From: Candidatus Levybacteria bacterium RIFCSPLOWO2_01_FULL_39_10
Lineage (GTDB): Bacteria; Patescibacteriota; Microgenomatia; Levybacterales; UBA12049
DNA length: 15,152 bases
Direction of reading: 5' to 3'
Assembly: GCA_001782515.1 (NCBI GenBank)
Contig: MFOV01000023.1
Coordinates: 295-15,446, forward strand
Position numbers and translations under genes: made by a program. Position 1 is the stretch's first letter. Every line of letters begins with the position of its first letter. Below, one piece after another: positions 1-7,137 of the stretch. The notes under the pieces are model-generated. The model was not told the origin of the DNA, did not search any database, and saw nothing but the letters and a program-made list of their open reading frames with translations.

Positions 1-2
1 CA

Positions 3-995
3 AAAAAACTTACTGAAGATAAAAATAGCCTTGATGTGTTTTTTTCACCAACGCATTATCTTCCAATAACTAACAAAAAATCAGTAATCTCAATACTGGA
101 TGTATCATATCTTAAATACCCCAAACTATTTAAAAAGAAAGATCTTTATAAGCTAAAAGTTTGGGGAAGACTGTCAATTAAAAAAGCGGAGAAAATCCTA
201 ACAATTAGTCAGGCAAGTAAGAGTGATATAATCAAAGAATACGGAGTTAGGCCTGATAAAGTTGCAGTGGTTTATCCGGGTGTTAAATCCGAAATCCGAA
301 GCTCGAAATCCGAAACAAATACAAAATTCAAAATGCAAAATTTAAAAAATATAGAAAAGTTTGGAATAAAAAACGATTATATTCTCTTTGTTGGAACTCT
401 TCAGCCGAGGAAAAATATAGTTAGGCTAATTGAAGCATTTAGTATGGTCGTTCAGAAGTATTCTTCGAGCGAACGCAGTGAGTCGAGAAATCAGTTCTCG
501 ACAAGACAGGTACCAGACGGTAACCTGTCAAGCTCGAACAATAATGGATTACAGCTGGTAATTGTTGGGAAAAAAGGCTGGCAGTATGAAAAGATTTTTT
601 CTGCTCCTGAAAAATTTAATGTTTCAGACAAGGTTTTGTTTATTGAAGATGCATCAGATGAGGATTTACCCGCTCTTTATAAAAATGCAAAGGTTTTTAT
701 CCTCCCAAGTCTTTACGAAGGATTTGGGCTACCTATTCTTGAAGCAATGCAAAATAGGTGTCCTGTAATAGCAAGTAATGTTTCTTCTCTTCCCGAGGCA
801 GGGGGAGATGCAGCTTTATATGTAGATCCCAATGACACAGATGATATAAAAGAAAAAATGGAAAAATTACTCGAAGACGAAAATCTGAGAAAGGAATTAA
901 TCGAAAAGGGATACGAACAGGTAAAAAAGTTTTCCTGGGAAAAAAGCGCAAGAGAGGTTTTAAAAGTACTTGAGGAGGTAGGAAAAAGTGCTTAA
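3..995 (+). CDS. GT4 family glycosyltransferase, 5'-truncated by window edge
   Basis: Retaining GT-B glycosyltransferase of family GT4, probably a mannosyl- or similar hexosyltransferase acting on a lipid-linked oligosaccharide at the cytoplasmic membrane face. The frame is open back to nt 3, with 11 more residues before the GTG at 36. The DVFFSPTHYLP stretch is internal to the usual GT4 N-terminal domain, so the real start lies upstream and the GTG is not it. Numbering from that GTG: YPGV at 80-83, YILFVGTLQPRKN at 115-127 opens the donor domain, LVIVGKKGW at 174-182, and the EX7E motif is E228-E236 (EGFGLPILE). Two stretches look foreign to the fold: residues about 84-103 come from a heptanucleotide array, and about 143-168 from a 75-bp structured insert. 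Both fall in probable surface loops, and the catalytic motifs after them are intact. The gene overlaps the next one by 8 nt. Family is certain; substrate is not. Confidence 0.93.
   Translation, partial: KKLTEDKNSLDVFFSPTHYLPITNKKSVISILDVSYLKYPKLFKKKDLYKLKVWGRLSIKKAEKILTISQASKSDIIKEYGVRPDKVAVVYPGVKSEIRSSKSETNTKFKMQNLKNIEKFGIKNDYILFVGTLQPRKNIVRLIEAFSMVVQKYSSSERSESRNQFSTRQVPDGNLSSSNNNGLQLVIVGKKGWQYEKIFSAPEKFNVSDKVLFIEDASDEDLPALYKNAKVFILPSLYEGFGLPILEAMQNRCPVIASNVSSLPEAGGDAALYVDPNDTDDIKEKMEKLLEDENLRKELIEKGYEQVKKFSWEKSAREVLKVLEEVGKSA
286..343 (+). repeat. Degenerate heptanucleotide array inside GT4 gene
   Basis: Eight consecutive 7-nt units starting at 286 stay in register: AATCCGA, AATCCGA, AGCTCGA, AATCCGA, AACAAAT, ACAAAAT, TCAAAAT, GCAAAAT, then TT. 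Because 7 and 3 are coprime, the encoded peptide repeats every seven residues (KSEIRSS, KSETNTK, FKMQNLK). AATCCGA is shared exactly with the array in the GT2 gene at 1753-1787. Confidence 0.8.
464..538 (+). repeat. 75-bp palindromic, in-frame inserted element (RPE-like)
   Basis: The outer arms TTCGAGC (464-470) and GCTCGAA (532-538) are exact inverted complements. They enclose two further hairpins. One is GTCGAGAA (482-489) with TTCTCGAC (495-502) around a 5-nt loop. The other is GACAGGT-ACC (505-514) with GGT-A-ACCTGTC (519-529), a 10-bp stem with one bulged A at 522 and a 4-nt loop. The unit is 75 nt (25 codons), so it preserves frame. It lies in a loop between the LIEAF helix and the LVIVGKKGW strand, where GT4 proteins usually have only a few residues. 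The architecture resembles Rickettsia palindromic elements; the relationship is an analogy, not a demonstrated homology. Confidence 0.6.
972..979 (+). promoter_or_regulatory. Strong Shine-Dalgarno for the acetyltransferase gene
   Basis: GAGGAGGT ends 8 nt before the GTG at 988 and fixes that non-ATG start. It is the only near-consensus ribosome binding site noticed in the window; most other starts have none at normal spacing. Confidence 0.7.
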
Positions 996-1542
996 AAAAA
1001 TTTTAAGAAGAGCAGATACTGTTATAACTGAATTTGAAAATATGATCATGCATTGGGCAGGTTATGTTCCTTCTCATCATTTTCGCCGTCTAATATACAG
1101 ACTGGGTGGTGTAAGTATTGGCAGAGGGTCAGCAATTCATACAGGAGCCAGATTTTATAACGGAAAAAATATAAAGATTGGAAAGGATTCAATTATTGGA
1201 GAAGGAGCGGTGCTAGACGGGAGAGATAAACTTACAATAGGAAACCATGTAGATATAGCAAGTGAAGTTATGATTTATAATTCCAAACATGATATTAATG
1301 ATCCCAACTTCTCAGCAGTCAATTATCCGGTTGAAATTGGAGATTATGTATTTATTGGCCCCCGGGCAATAATTCTTCCAGGAGTTAAAATTGGCAAAGG
1401 AGCAATAGTTGGTGCGGGCGCTGTTGTGACAAAAGATGTTGAAAATTTTAAAATCGTCGGCGGAGTTCCTGCCAAAGAGATTGGCGAGCGACAAAATAAA
1501 AATCCAAATTACAGATTGGGAAGAGCCGCTTGGTTCAGATGA
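988..1542 (+). CDS. Left-handed beta-helix (hexapeptide repeat) O-acetyltransferase, WbbJ/NodL-like
   Basis: Acyltransferase of the hexapeptide-repeat family, expected to move an acetyl group from acetyl-CoA to a sugar hydroxyl of the glycan being built. After an N-terminal helical part (residues 1-40), imperfect hexapeptides run from about 42 to 150 (VSIGRG, IKIGKD, SIIGEG, LTIGNH, VEIGDY, VFIGPR, VKIGKG, AIVGAG), with the typical VVTKDV and GGVPAKEIG ending. H101 in NSKHDIND matches the catalytic histidine position of NodL/maltose-acetyltransferase-type enzymes. The 184-residue length is normal. The GTG start at 988 is supported by the strong Shine-Dalgarno at 972-979 and overlaps the upstream GT gene by 8 nt, so translation is probably coupled. 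Acceptor sugar unknown. Confidence 0.9.
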   Translation: MLKKILRRADTVITEFENMIMHWAGYVPSHHFRRLIYRLGGVSIGRGSAIHTGARFYNGKNIKIGKDSIIGEGAVLDGRDKLTIGNHVDIASEVMIYNSKHDINDPNFSAVNYPVEIGDYVFIGPRAIILPGVKIGKGAIVGAGAVVTKDVENFKIVGGVPAKEIGERQNKNPNYRLGRAAWFR

Positions 1543-1576
1543 GTATTAAGTATTATGTATAAAGTATTAAGTATAA
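1542..1576 (+). repeat. Intergenic heptanucleotide array
   Basis: Five in-register 7-nt units begin at the last base of the acetyltransferase stop codon: AGTATTA, AGTATTA, TGTATAA, AGTATTA, AGTATAA. It fills most of the 61-nt gap before the GT2 gene. The unit differs from the AATCCGA type but has the same period. Confidence 0.75.
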
Positions 1577-1603
1577 TTTTGAGTTCGAAAATCATAAAAT
1601 GAC

Positions 1604-2470
1604 ATGCCAAAAATTTCCTTCGTAATTGTTACTTATAATTCTGCAGGTTTTATTTCAAAACTTCTCAAAAGTATAGCGGAGTTTCATAATAACTTATCAG
1701 AAATTGAAATAGTTATTGTTGATAATAGTTCGACCGACGGAACCGTTGATAAAATCCTAAATCCTAAATCCGAAACCCTAAATAAATCCAAAATTACAAT
1801 TATCCAAAATAAGGAAAATGTTGGGTTTGCGAAAGGGATAAATATTGGAGCAAAAAAAGCATCAGGAGAGTTTTTACTATTTATTAATCCGGACGCTGTG
1901 TTTGAGGATGGAGATATCTTCGAAATGACCAAAGTTTTTGAGAGCAAAATAGATGCCGGGTTGGTCGGAGGGAAACTTTTGAAAGAAAACGGAGAGGCAG
2001 AAAAATCAGCAGGAAGATTTTTTGGATTCCCCGAAACACTGCTTTTAGCATTTGGACTGGATGAGGCATTTGGGGCTCGGACGAGTCCTGAGGAACTTTC
2101 AAAGGTAGATTTTGTAAGCGGGGGATTTATGATGGTAAAGAAAGATTTATTTGAAAGACTTGGGGGATTTGACGAAAATTTTTTTATGTATGTTGAGGAC
2201 ATGGATCTTTGCAGACGCGCCAAAGATTTGGGTTTTGCAACCTATTTTACCCCAAGTGTTTCACTAATCCACGCTTCCCACGCCTCATCAAACAGGTCAT
2301 TTGCAATTGAAAATATTTATAAAGGCATTTTTTATTATCAAAAAAAACACAATAGCCTCTTGTCGTATAAACTTTCAAGTGCAGTTCTTAAGCTTAAAGC
2401 AAATTTCCTTGTAATAATGGGCAAGATATTAAATAATAAATACTTAGCAGATACTTATTCAAGGGTTTAA
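1604..2470 (+). CDS. GT2 family glycosyltransferase, rhamnosyltransferase-like
   Basis: Inverting GT-A glycosyltransferase of family GT2, which transfers a sugar from a nucleotide-sugar donor to the growing lipid-linked chain. Motifs: FVIVTYNS at 6-13, DNSSTDGT at 40-47, NVGFAKG at 72-78, the metal/nucleotide-binding NPD at 95-97 (in the DXD role), SGGFMM at 172-177, and GGFDENFFMYVEDMDLCRR at 187-205 with the catalytic-base acidic pair E198/D199. This set is typical of the rhamnosyltransferase-like (WcaA/RfbF) subgroup, but donor specificity cannot be read from it. Residues about 50-62 (KILNPKSETLNKS) are encoded by a heptanucleotide array and lie in a loop after the first Rossmann strands. 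Start at ATG 1604 gives the usual N-terminus; no good Shine-Dalgarno. The next gene begins 4 nt after the stop. Confidence 0.92.
   Translation: MPKISFVIVTYNSAGFISKLLKSIAEFHNNLSEIEIVIVDNSSTDGTVDKILNPKSETLNKSKITIIQNKENVGFAKGINIGAKKASGEFLLFINPDAVFEDGDIFEMTKVFESKIDAGLVGGKLLKENGEAEKSAGRFFGFPETLLLAFGLDEAFGARTSPEELSKVDFVSGGFMMVKKDLFERLGGFDENFFMYVEDMDLCRRAKDLGFATYFTPSVSLIHASHASSNRSFAIENIYKGIFYYQKKHNSLLSYKLSSAVLKLKANFLVIMGKILNNKYLADTYSRV
1753..1787 (+). repeat. Degenerate heptanucleotide array inside GT2 gene
   Basis: Five in-register units: AATCCTA, AATCCTA, AATCCGA, AACCCTA, AATAAAT. The next bases CCAAAAT (1788-1794) may be a decayed sixth unit. It shares the exact unit AATCCGA with the array at 286-343, suggesting one repeat family. 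Confidence 0.75.
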
Positions 2471-2474
2471 TCAA

Positions 2475-5400
2475 ATGAAAAAAATTACTTCTTGGTTGTG
2501 GGATAACATTTTGTTTTTGGGAGCACTATTTCTTCTGGTTTTTATACCTTTGTACCCTAAGATTCCAATTGTTGATATCCAAAACACATGGGTTTATATA
2601 AGAGCAGAAGATTTTGTTGTAGCTTTTGTAATTTTATCCTGGATAATTCTGCTACTTAAAAAGAAGATTAATTTTAAGACCCCCTTGACTCTCCCGATTC
2701 TAATATTTTGGATAATAGGAGCTTTGGCAACACTTCACGGAGTTCTTCTGATATTTCCCGATCTTGCCAATGTTTTTCCAAACGTTGCATTTTTAAGTTT
2801 ACTTCGACACATTGAATATTTGAGCCTGTTTTTCATAGGCTATCACGGCTTTAACGATAAAAAACATTTAAATATTGTTATTGCTGTTTTGTCCTTAACG
2901 CTTCTTGGAGTTATTGCTTATGGTTTTGGCCAAAAATACTTAGGATTTCCAGCTTTTCTTACAGGAAATGAGGAATTTGCAAAAGGAGTGCCAATTACAC
3001 TTTCCGCACTTTCCCGTGTTCCGTCAACTTTTGCCGGCCATTATGATTTAGCTGCTTATCTGGTGCTTATTGTTCCTATTATATTTAGTCTCTTTTTCGG
3101 ATTTAAAAAAATACTGCCTCGATTGGTTTTCTTAATAACATCAGCTTTGGGAATACTTTTGATGCTTATGACTGTATCAAGGGTGTCATTTGTAGCTTTG
3201 GGAATTTCTCTTTTTGGAGTGTTATTTTTAAGCCGTAGGAAATTATTTTTTATAGCTTTACCCCTAGTTTTGATTGCCGGCGTGTTTCTTCTTTCATATA
3301 AACCGAGCCTTCTTGACAGATTCCGCTCCACAGTTTCAGAGGTAGATGTAATAGTTGACGGGCGGACCGGCGAGTCTGTGGGGCATGTAAAGTTTGTAGA
3401 AAGGCAGTATTTAAAAGACAAGATAATTCTTCAGCGCAGAGTAAAAGACTCAATTGAGCTTGCAAATGTAATGGCAAAGCTTGAGGAGGACGAAACTTAT
3501 TCTGCCAATTCTCCAATATTTCCCTATAGACTTGTTCCCGAGGAAGTGCCACTAGTAACAGCAGTTAACATTTCAACCGGGGAGGAGCTTCCCCAGGGAA
3601 CGGGATATATTAATCTGTCTCTTTCTTCTGTTACAAAGCGTTTCAATTTATTTTTCTATGAACTTTCTCCTGATGTTTCGGGGACCTCGCCAGCCCAAGT
3701 CATGGTATTTAACGGTCCGTTTATTGTAAAACGTGCAGCAGCATATGACCTTTCATTTACCACCAGATTTCAGGGAGAATGGCCCAATGCTATTGAAGCG
3801 CTTAAAAACAATCTTTTAATTGGAAGCGGATACGGTTCAGTCAGTCTTGCAGTTGATAATAACTACTTGAGGATCTTAGGAGAAACAGGAATTCTGGGAC
3901 TTGGAGCATTTTTACTTCTGTTTCTGTCTCTCGCAGTTTATATAAGAAAAATTTATCCCGATATTACTTCTCCTGTTGCTAAAAGTTTCGTAGCTGGCTA
4001 CGTTGCAGGACTTATAGGGCTTTTCATAAACGCAACCTTAATTGATGTATTTGAAGCATCAAAAATTGCATTTGTGATGTGGCTTCTTTTTGGAATCGTT
4101 CTTTCTCTTCTTACACTTTATCAAAAAACCAGCTTTAGTTTACTTTTGGAGCTTAAAAAGTTGGCAAAATCATCATATACGGTAATTCTAATTTTATTTT
4201 TATTAACAATAGTTCTATTTATTCCCTCCCTTAATAATTTTTTTACAGCAGATGATTTCACCTGGTTCAGGTGGGCAACTGACTGCAAAGATAACTGCGG
4301 AGTCTTAAGCCAGATTCTTAATTATTTCTTAAATTCTGACGGATTTTTCTATAGACCCGGAAGCAAATTATATTTCCTTTTTATGTACAAAACTTTTTGG
4401 TTAAATCAATCAGTCTATCACCTGGTTTCAATTTCACTCCACTTTTTAGTCGCGGTTCTTTTCTTCCTATTATCAAGAAAAGTTTTGAAAAACAGCTTTT
4501 ACGCTGCCTCTGCTGCTGTTTTATTTCTTCTTTTAAGCGGAGCAACTGAGGTGGTTTTCTGGATATCAACAACAGGATATTTGTTTAACACTGTATTCGG
4601 GCTTTTGGGAATTCTTCTATTTATACAATGGAGCGAGAAAAAAAGATTGTATCTTTTGCTTTTGTCGGTTTTATCAATTTCCTCCTCGCTTCTTTTCCAC
4701 GAAGTGGGAATAGTTTACCCCTTGATTATCGTATCCTATGCATTGATATTCGGAGGAGGTAGTATAAGACAATCTTTAAGAAGATGGGATATTTATACAC
4801 CGTTTATTCCGATTATAGGTTATCTTGCAATAAGATATTTGTCTAACAGTCATTGGTTTTCAGGTGATTATTCTTATGACATTTTGAAATTTCCTTTTAA
4901 CGTTATAGGAAACTCTTTCGGATATTTTGCGCTCACTATATTCGGACCAATAACGCTTCCGGTGTACCACTTACTTCGAGAAACTTTAAGAGAGAGTTTG
5001 ATAGTTGCAGCAATAATTATTCCTGTCGTCTTTTTTATTACATTTCTAGTTTATAAATACAGCGTTAAAATATTTGATCTGAGACAGAGAAAAATACTTG
5101 TTTTTGGAATAGTGTTTTTCATATTTTCATTACTGCCGTTTTTAGGTCTTGGGAATATAACATCAAGATACAGTTATTTAGCGTCAATGGGGGCAATCTT
5201 TATTTTTATAATTCTTGCCAAAAAAGCTTATGAATATTTGATATCGATTGACCGGAAAATAGCAATCGGCATATCAATTCTTTTCATATTACTATTCCTC
5301 CTGTTTCATGTAATCCAAGTTCAGCAGTCTTATTTCAACTGGAATGAATCAGGCACAAAAGTTAAAAAATTCTTCCTGTCTATTGATGACTTGTATGAAA

Positions 5401-5681
5401 ATACGTGGAAAAGTCCGACTGTGCAATTCCATTTTGTAGATGTGCCTATAAAAGTAGGGGAGGCATGGGTTCTTCCTGTGGGACTTCCCGATGCACTTTG
5501 GTTTGCGATTCAAAATGACAGCGCAAAAGTGTTTATTCATTCAGATGCTGCTTCTGCAATTAATGCTTCAGGTGGTTATCTTGACAGACCAGTTCTTATA
5601 TTCCAACCGGATGGGAGCCTTAAAACTCCATTTCAGGCAACAGCCTCTTCTGATTTGATAAACCAGGCGCTTCTGGAATAA
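2475..5681 (+). CDS. Fused O-antigen polymerase/ligase-like (Wzy/WaaL) and GT-C-like membrane protein
   Basis: A 1068-residue polytopic membrane protein with two halves. Residues 1 to about 550 look like a Wzy/WaaL/TupA-type O-antigen polymerase or ligase: serial membrane segments, TVSRVSFVALG at 233-243, a soluble stretch at about 278-437, then the family-typical IGSGYGS and NNYLRILGETGILG at 449-475. Residues about 565-1068 look like a GT-C glycosyltransferase using a polyprenyl-phosphate sugar: a first membrane helix, then the extracytoplasmic acidic motif TADDF (D593, D594), about ten more hydrophobic segments, ITSRYSYLASMG at 895-906 (as in TMTC/ArnT-like proteins), and a soluble tail from about 950. 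Most family members are separate proteins of 400-550 residues. The reading frame is continuous across the junction with no ATG there. It would couple polymerisation with sugar addition on the outer membrane face. The fusion is clear; both substrates are unknown. Confidence 0.82.
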   Translation: MKKITSWLWDNILFLGALFLLVFIPLYPKIPIVDIQNTWVYIRAEDFVVAFVILSWIILLLKKKINFKTPLTLPILIFWIIGALATLHGVLLIFPDLANVFPNVAFLSLLRHIEYLSLFFIGYHGFNDKKHLNIVIAVLSLTLLGVIAYGFGQKYLGFPAFLTGNEEFAKGVPITLSALSRVPSTFAGHYDLAAYLVLIVPIIFSLFFGFKKILPRLVFLITSALGILLMLMTVSRVSFVALGISLFGVLFLSRRKLFFIALPLVLIAGVFLLSYKPSLLDRFRSTVSEVDVIVDGRTGESVGHVKFVERQYLKDKIILQRRVKDSIELANVMAKLEEDETYSANSPIFPYRLVPEEVPLVTAVNISTGEELPQGTGYINLSLSSVTKRFNLFFYELSPDVSGTSPAQVMVFNGPFIVKRAAAYDLSFTTRFQGEWPNAIEALKNNLLIGSGYGSVSLAVDNNYLRILGETGILGLGAFLLLFLSLAVYIRKIYPDITSPVAKSFVAGYVAGLIGLFINATLIDVFEASKIAFVMWLLFGIVLSLLTLYQKTSFSLLLELKKLAKSSYTVILILFLLTIVLFIPSLNNFFTADDFTWFRWATDCKDNCGVLSQILNYFLNSDGFFYRPGSKLYFLFMYKTFWLNQSVYHLVSISLHFLVAVLFFLLSRKVLKNSFYAASAAVLFLLLSGATEVVFWISTTGYLFNTVFGLLGILLFIQWSEKKRLYLLLLSVLSISSSLLFHEVGIVYPLIIVSYALIFGGGSIRQSLRRWDIYTPFIPIIGYLAIRYLSNSHWFSGDYSYDILKFPFNVIGNSFGYFALTIFGPITLPVYHLLRETLRESLIVAAIIIPVVFFITFLVYKYSVKIFDLRQRKILVFGIVFFIFSLLPFLGLGNITSRYSYLASMGAIFIFIILAKKAYEYLISIDRKIAIGISILFILLFLLFHVIQVQQSYFNWNESGTKVKKFFLSIDDLYENTWKSPTVQFHFVDVPIKVGEAWVLPVGLPDALWFAIQNDSAKVFIHSDAASAINASGGYLDRPVLIFQPDGSLKTPFQATASSDLINQALLE

Positions 5682-5691
5682 AATAAACTAA

Positions 5692-7137
5692 GTGAAAAAA
5701 TTAACAATCATACTTCTTTTGGGAATTGTTGTTCTCGGAATAATTCTTCGATTGTATAGGTTTGATAGTCCCATTGCTGACTGGCATAGCTGGCGCCAAG
5801 CTGACACCTCAGCAGTATCGAGAAACTTTGTAAATGAGGGGTTTGATTTACTTCATCCCAAGTTTGATGATCTGTCAAATGTCCCATCAGGCATAAATAA
5901 TCCTGAGGGCTATAGGTTTGTTGAGTTTCCTCTATATAATTTGGCGCAGGCAGGTTTTTATGAATTAATTGGCATTTTTACACTTGAAGGGTGGGGAAGG
6001 CTGGTTTCGATTTTTTCGTCCGTTGCTGCTACAATTTTTATTTTCTTAATTCTAAAAAAACATCAGAACGACGTGGTAGGTCTTATTGGCGCATTTTTCT
6101 TCGCAGTACTTCCTTATAGTATATACTTCGGACGGACAATCTTGCCTGATATGACAACCTCGGCAGCAATTTTAGGTGGGATTTACTTTTTTGACAGTTG
6201 GCTGTCAAAAAAGAATTTTCAATTTTCAATTTTCAATTTTCAATTTTGGTTGGCAGTTCTTCTTACAATGACCGCATTACTTTTAAAACCGTTCGCCATA
6301 TTTTTTACTTTCCCAATGATATATTTAGCATTTGATAAGTTTGGAATAAGCGCAGTAAAAAAATGGCAGCTTTGGTTGTTTGCTTTCTTAACTTTAGCTC
6401 CGCTTATTGGCTGGAGGCTTTGGATGTTACAGTTTCCCGAAGGGATTCCGGCAAATCAATGGCTTCTAAACGGCGGAAATATCAGATTTCGCCCTTCATA
6501 TTTCTGGTGGATTTATGCAGAAAGAATTGGAAAGCTGATTCTTGGCTACTGGGGAGTTTCATTATTTGTTCTAGGGCTTATATCAAAAGTAAAAAAAGAC
6601 GGACTTTTTATATACTCATTTCTTTTATCCACACTTGCCTATCTTGTTGTTGTTGCGCGGGGAAACGTCCAGCATGACTATTACCAAATCTTAATTCTCC
6701 CGACAATCTGTCTGTTTTTGGGCCTAGGTGGTGACTTTCTTCTTAATTTTGTAAAAACCTACACAAATAAATATGTTGGCCCTATTGTTTTTACGGTTAT
6801 TACACTTTTTACATTAATGTTCGGCTGGTACTTTGTAAGAGACTACTTCAACATAAATAATCGGTCAATTGTAACAGCTGGTAAGGCAGCTGATTTGTTT
6901 TTGCCAAAAGAGGCAAAGGTAATTGCGATAAATGGAGGCGATACATCATTTTTATATCAAACAAAAAGAAAAGGATGGGCAAGTTTTCAAAATGACATTG
7001 AAGAAATGATAAATTTGGGTGCAGAATTCCTTATTTTTGCAAGTCCGACTCCGTCTGATCTGACTTTTTCAGAAAGATATCAAATAGTTGATCAAAAATC
7101 ACAGTACGTAATCTATGATTTAAAAAAGCCTTTATGA
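5692..7137 (+). CDS. GT-C glycosyltransferase, GT39/ArnT (PMT_2)-like
   Basis: Integral-membrane glycosyltransferase of the PMT/ArnT type, which takes a sugar from a polyprenyl-phosphate donor and acts on the extracytoplasmic face. After the first membrane helix (4-21) comes the acidic loop RFDSPIADWHSWRQADTS at 23-40, in which D30 and D38 are candidate catalytic aspartates. FVEFPLYN at 76-83, LPYSIYFGRTILPDM at 140-154 and a run of further helices to about 380 follow, then a soluble C-terminal domain (about 385-481). Length 481 is normal. Residues about 172-186 (SKKNFQFSIFNFQFW) in a predicted cytoplasmic loop are encoded by a heptanucleotide tract. The start is GTG 5692, 10 nt after the upstream stop; no clear Shine-Dalgarno. 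The stop overlaps the next start as ATGA. Confidence 0.87.
   Translation: MKKLTIILLLGIVVLGIILRLYRFDSPIADWHSWRQADTSAVSRNFVNEGFDLLHPKFDDLSNVPSGINNPEGYRFVEFPLYNLAQAGFYELIGIFTLEGWGRLVSIFSSVAATIFIFLILKKHQNDVVGLIGAFFFAVLPYSIYFGRTILPDMTTSAAILGGIYFFDSWLSKKNFQFSIFNFQFWLAVLLTMTALLLKPFAIFFTFPMIYLAFDKFGISAVKKWQLWLFAFLTLAPLIGWRLWMLQFPEGIPANQWLLNGGNIRFRPSYFWWIYAERIGKLILGYWGVSLFVLGLISKVKKDGLFIYSFLLSTLAYLVVVARGNVQHDYYQILILPTICLFLGLGGDFLLNFVKTYTNKYVGPIVFTVITLFTLMFGWYFVRDYFNINNRSIVTAGKAADLFLPKEAKVIAINGGDTSFLYQTKRKGWASFQNDIEEMINLGAEFLIFASPTPSDLTFSERYQIVDQKSQYVIYDLKKPL
6186..6213 (+). repeat. Perfect 12-bp inverted repeat with 4-nt loop
   Basis: The arm CTTTTTTGACAG (6186-6197) is exactly complementary to CTGTCAAAAAAG (6202-6213) around the loop TTGG. 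It lies inside the GT-C gene, directly before the TTTTCAA heptamer tract. It is not terminator-like because the stem itself holds the A and T runs. Confidence 0.6.
6216..6247 (+). repeat. TTTTCAA heptanucleotide tract inside GT-C gene
   Basis: Four perfect TTTTCAA units plus TTTT (32 nt), immediately after the 12-bp inverted repeat. It is the only perfect heptamer tract in the window, so it is the one most open to replication slippage; a one-unit change would shift the frame. Confidence 0.85.

Noticed and set aside
36..38. GTG as the real start of the first glycosyltransferase
   Set aside because: The frame is open to nt 3 with family-like sequence, and about 40-50 N-terminal residues expected for GT4 would otherwise be missing.
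286..343. CRISPR array
   Set aside because: The units are 7 nt with no spacers and are translated as part of a protein.
464..538. tRNA or integron attC site
   Set aside because: The multi-stem fold lacks tRNA landmarks such as the T-loop sequence, acceptor length and anticodon arm. There is no integron integrase or cassette series, and the unit sits inside an intact gene.
1684..2223. 179-codon open frame on the minus strand
   Set aside because: It lies wholly inside the GT2 gene, whose motifs are unmistakable; the Ser/Pro/Phe-rich translation is what an antisense read of AT-rich coding DNA gives.
4110..4200. Sequencing error joining two separate genes in the 1068-codon frame
   Set aside because: No stop, frameshift trace or start codon with a ribosome site is visible at the domain junction; the frame reads smoothly from the last polymerase helix through a short linker to the next helix.
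6363..6677. 104-codon plus-strand open frame
   Set aside because: Out-of-frame shadow of the GT-C gene, whose hydrophobic segments and length are normal there.
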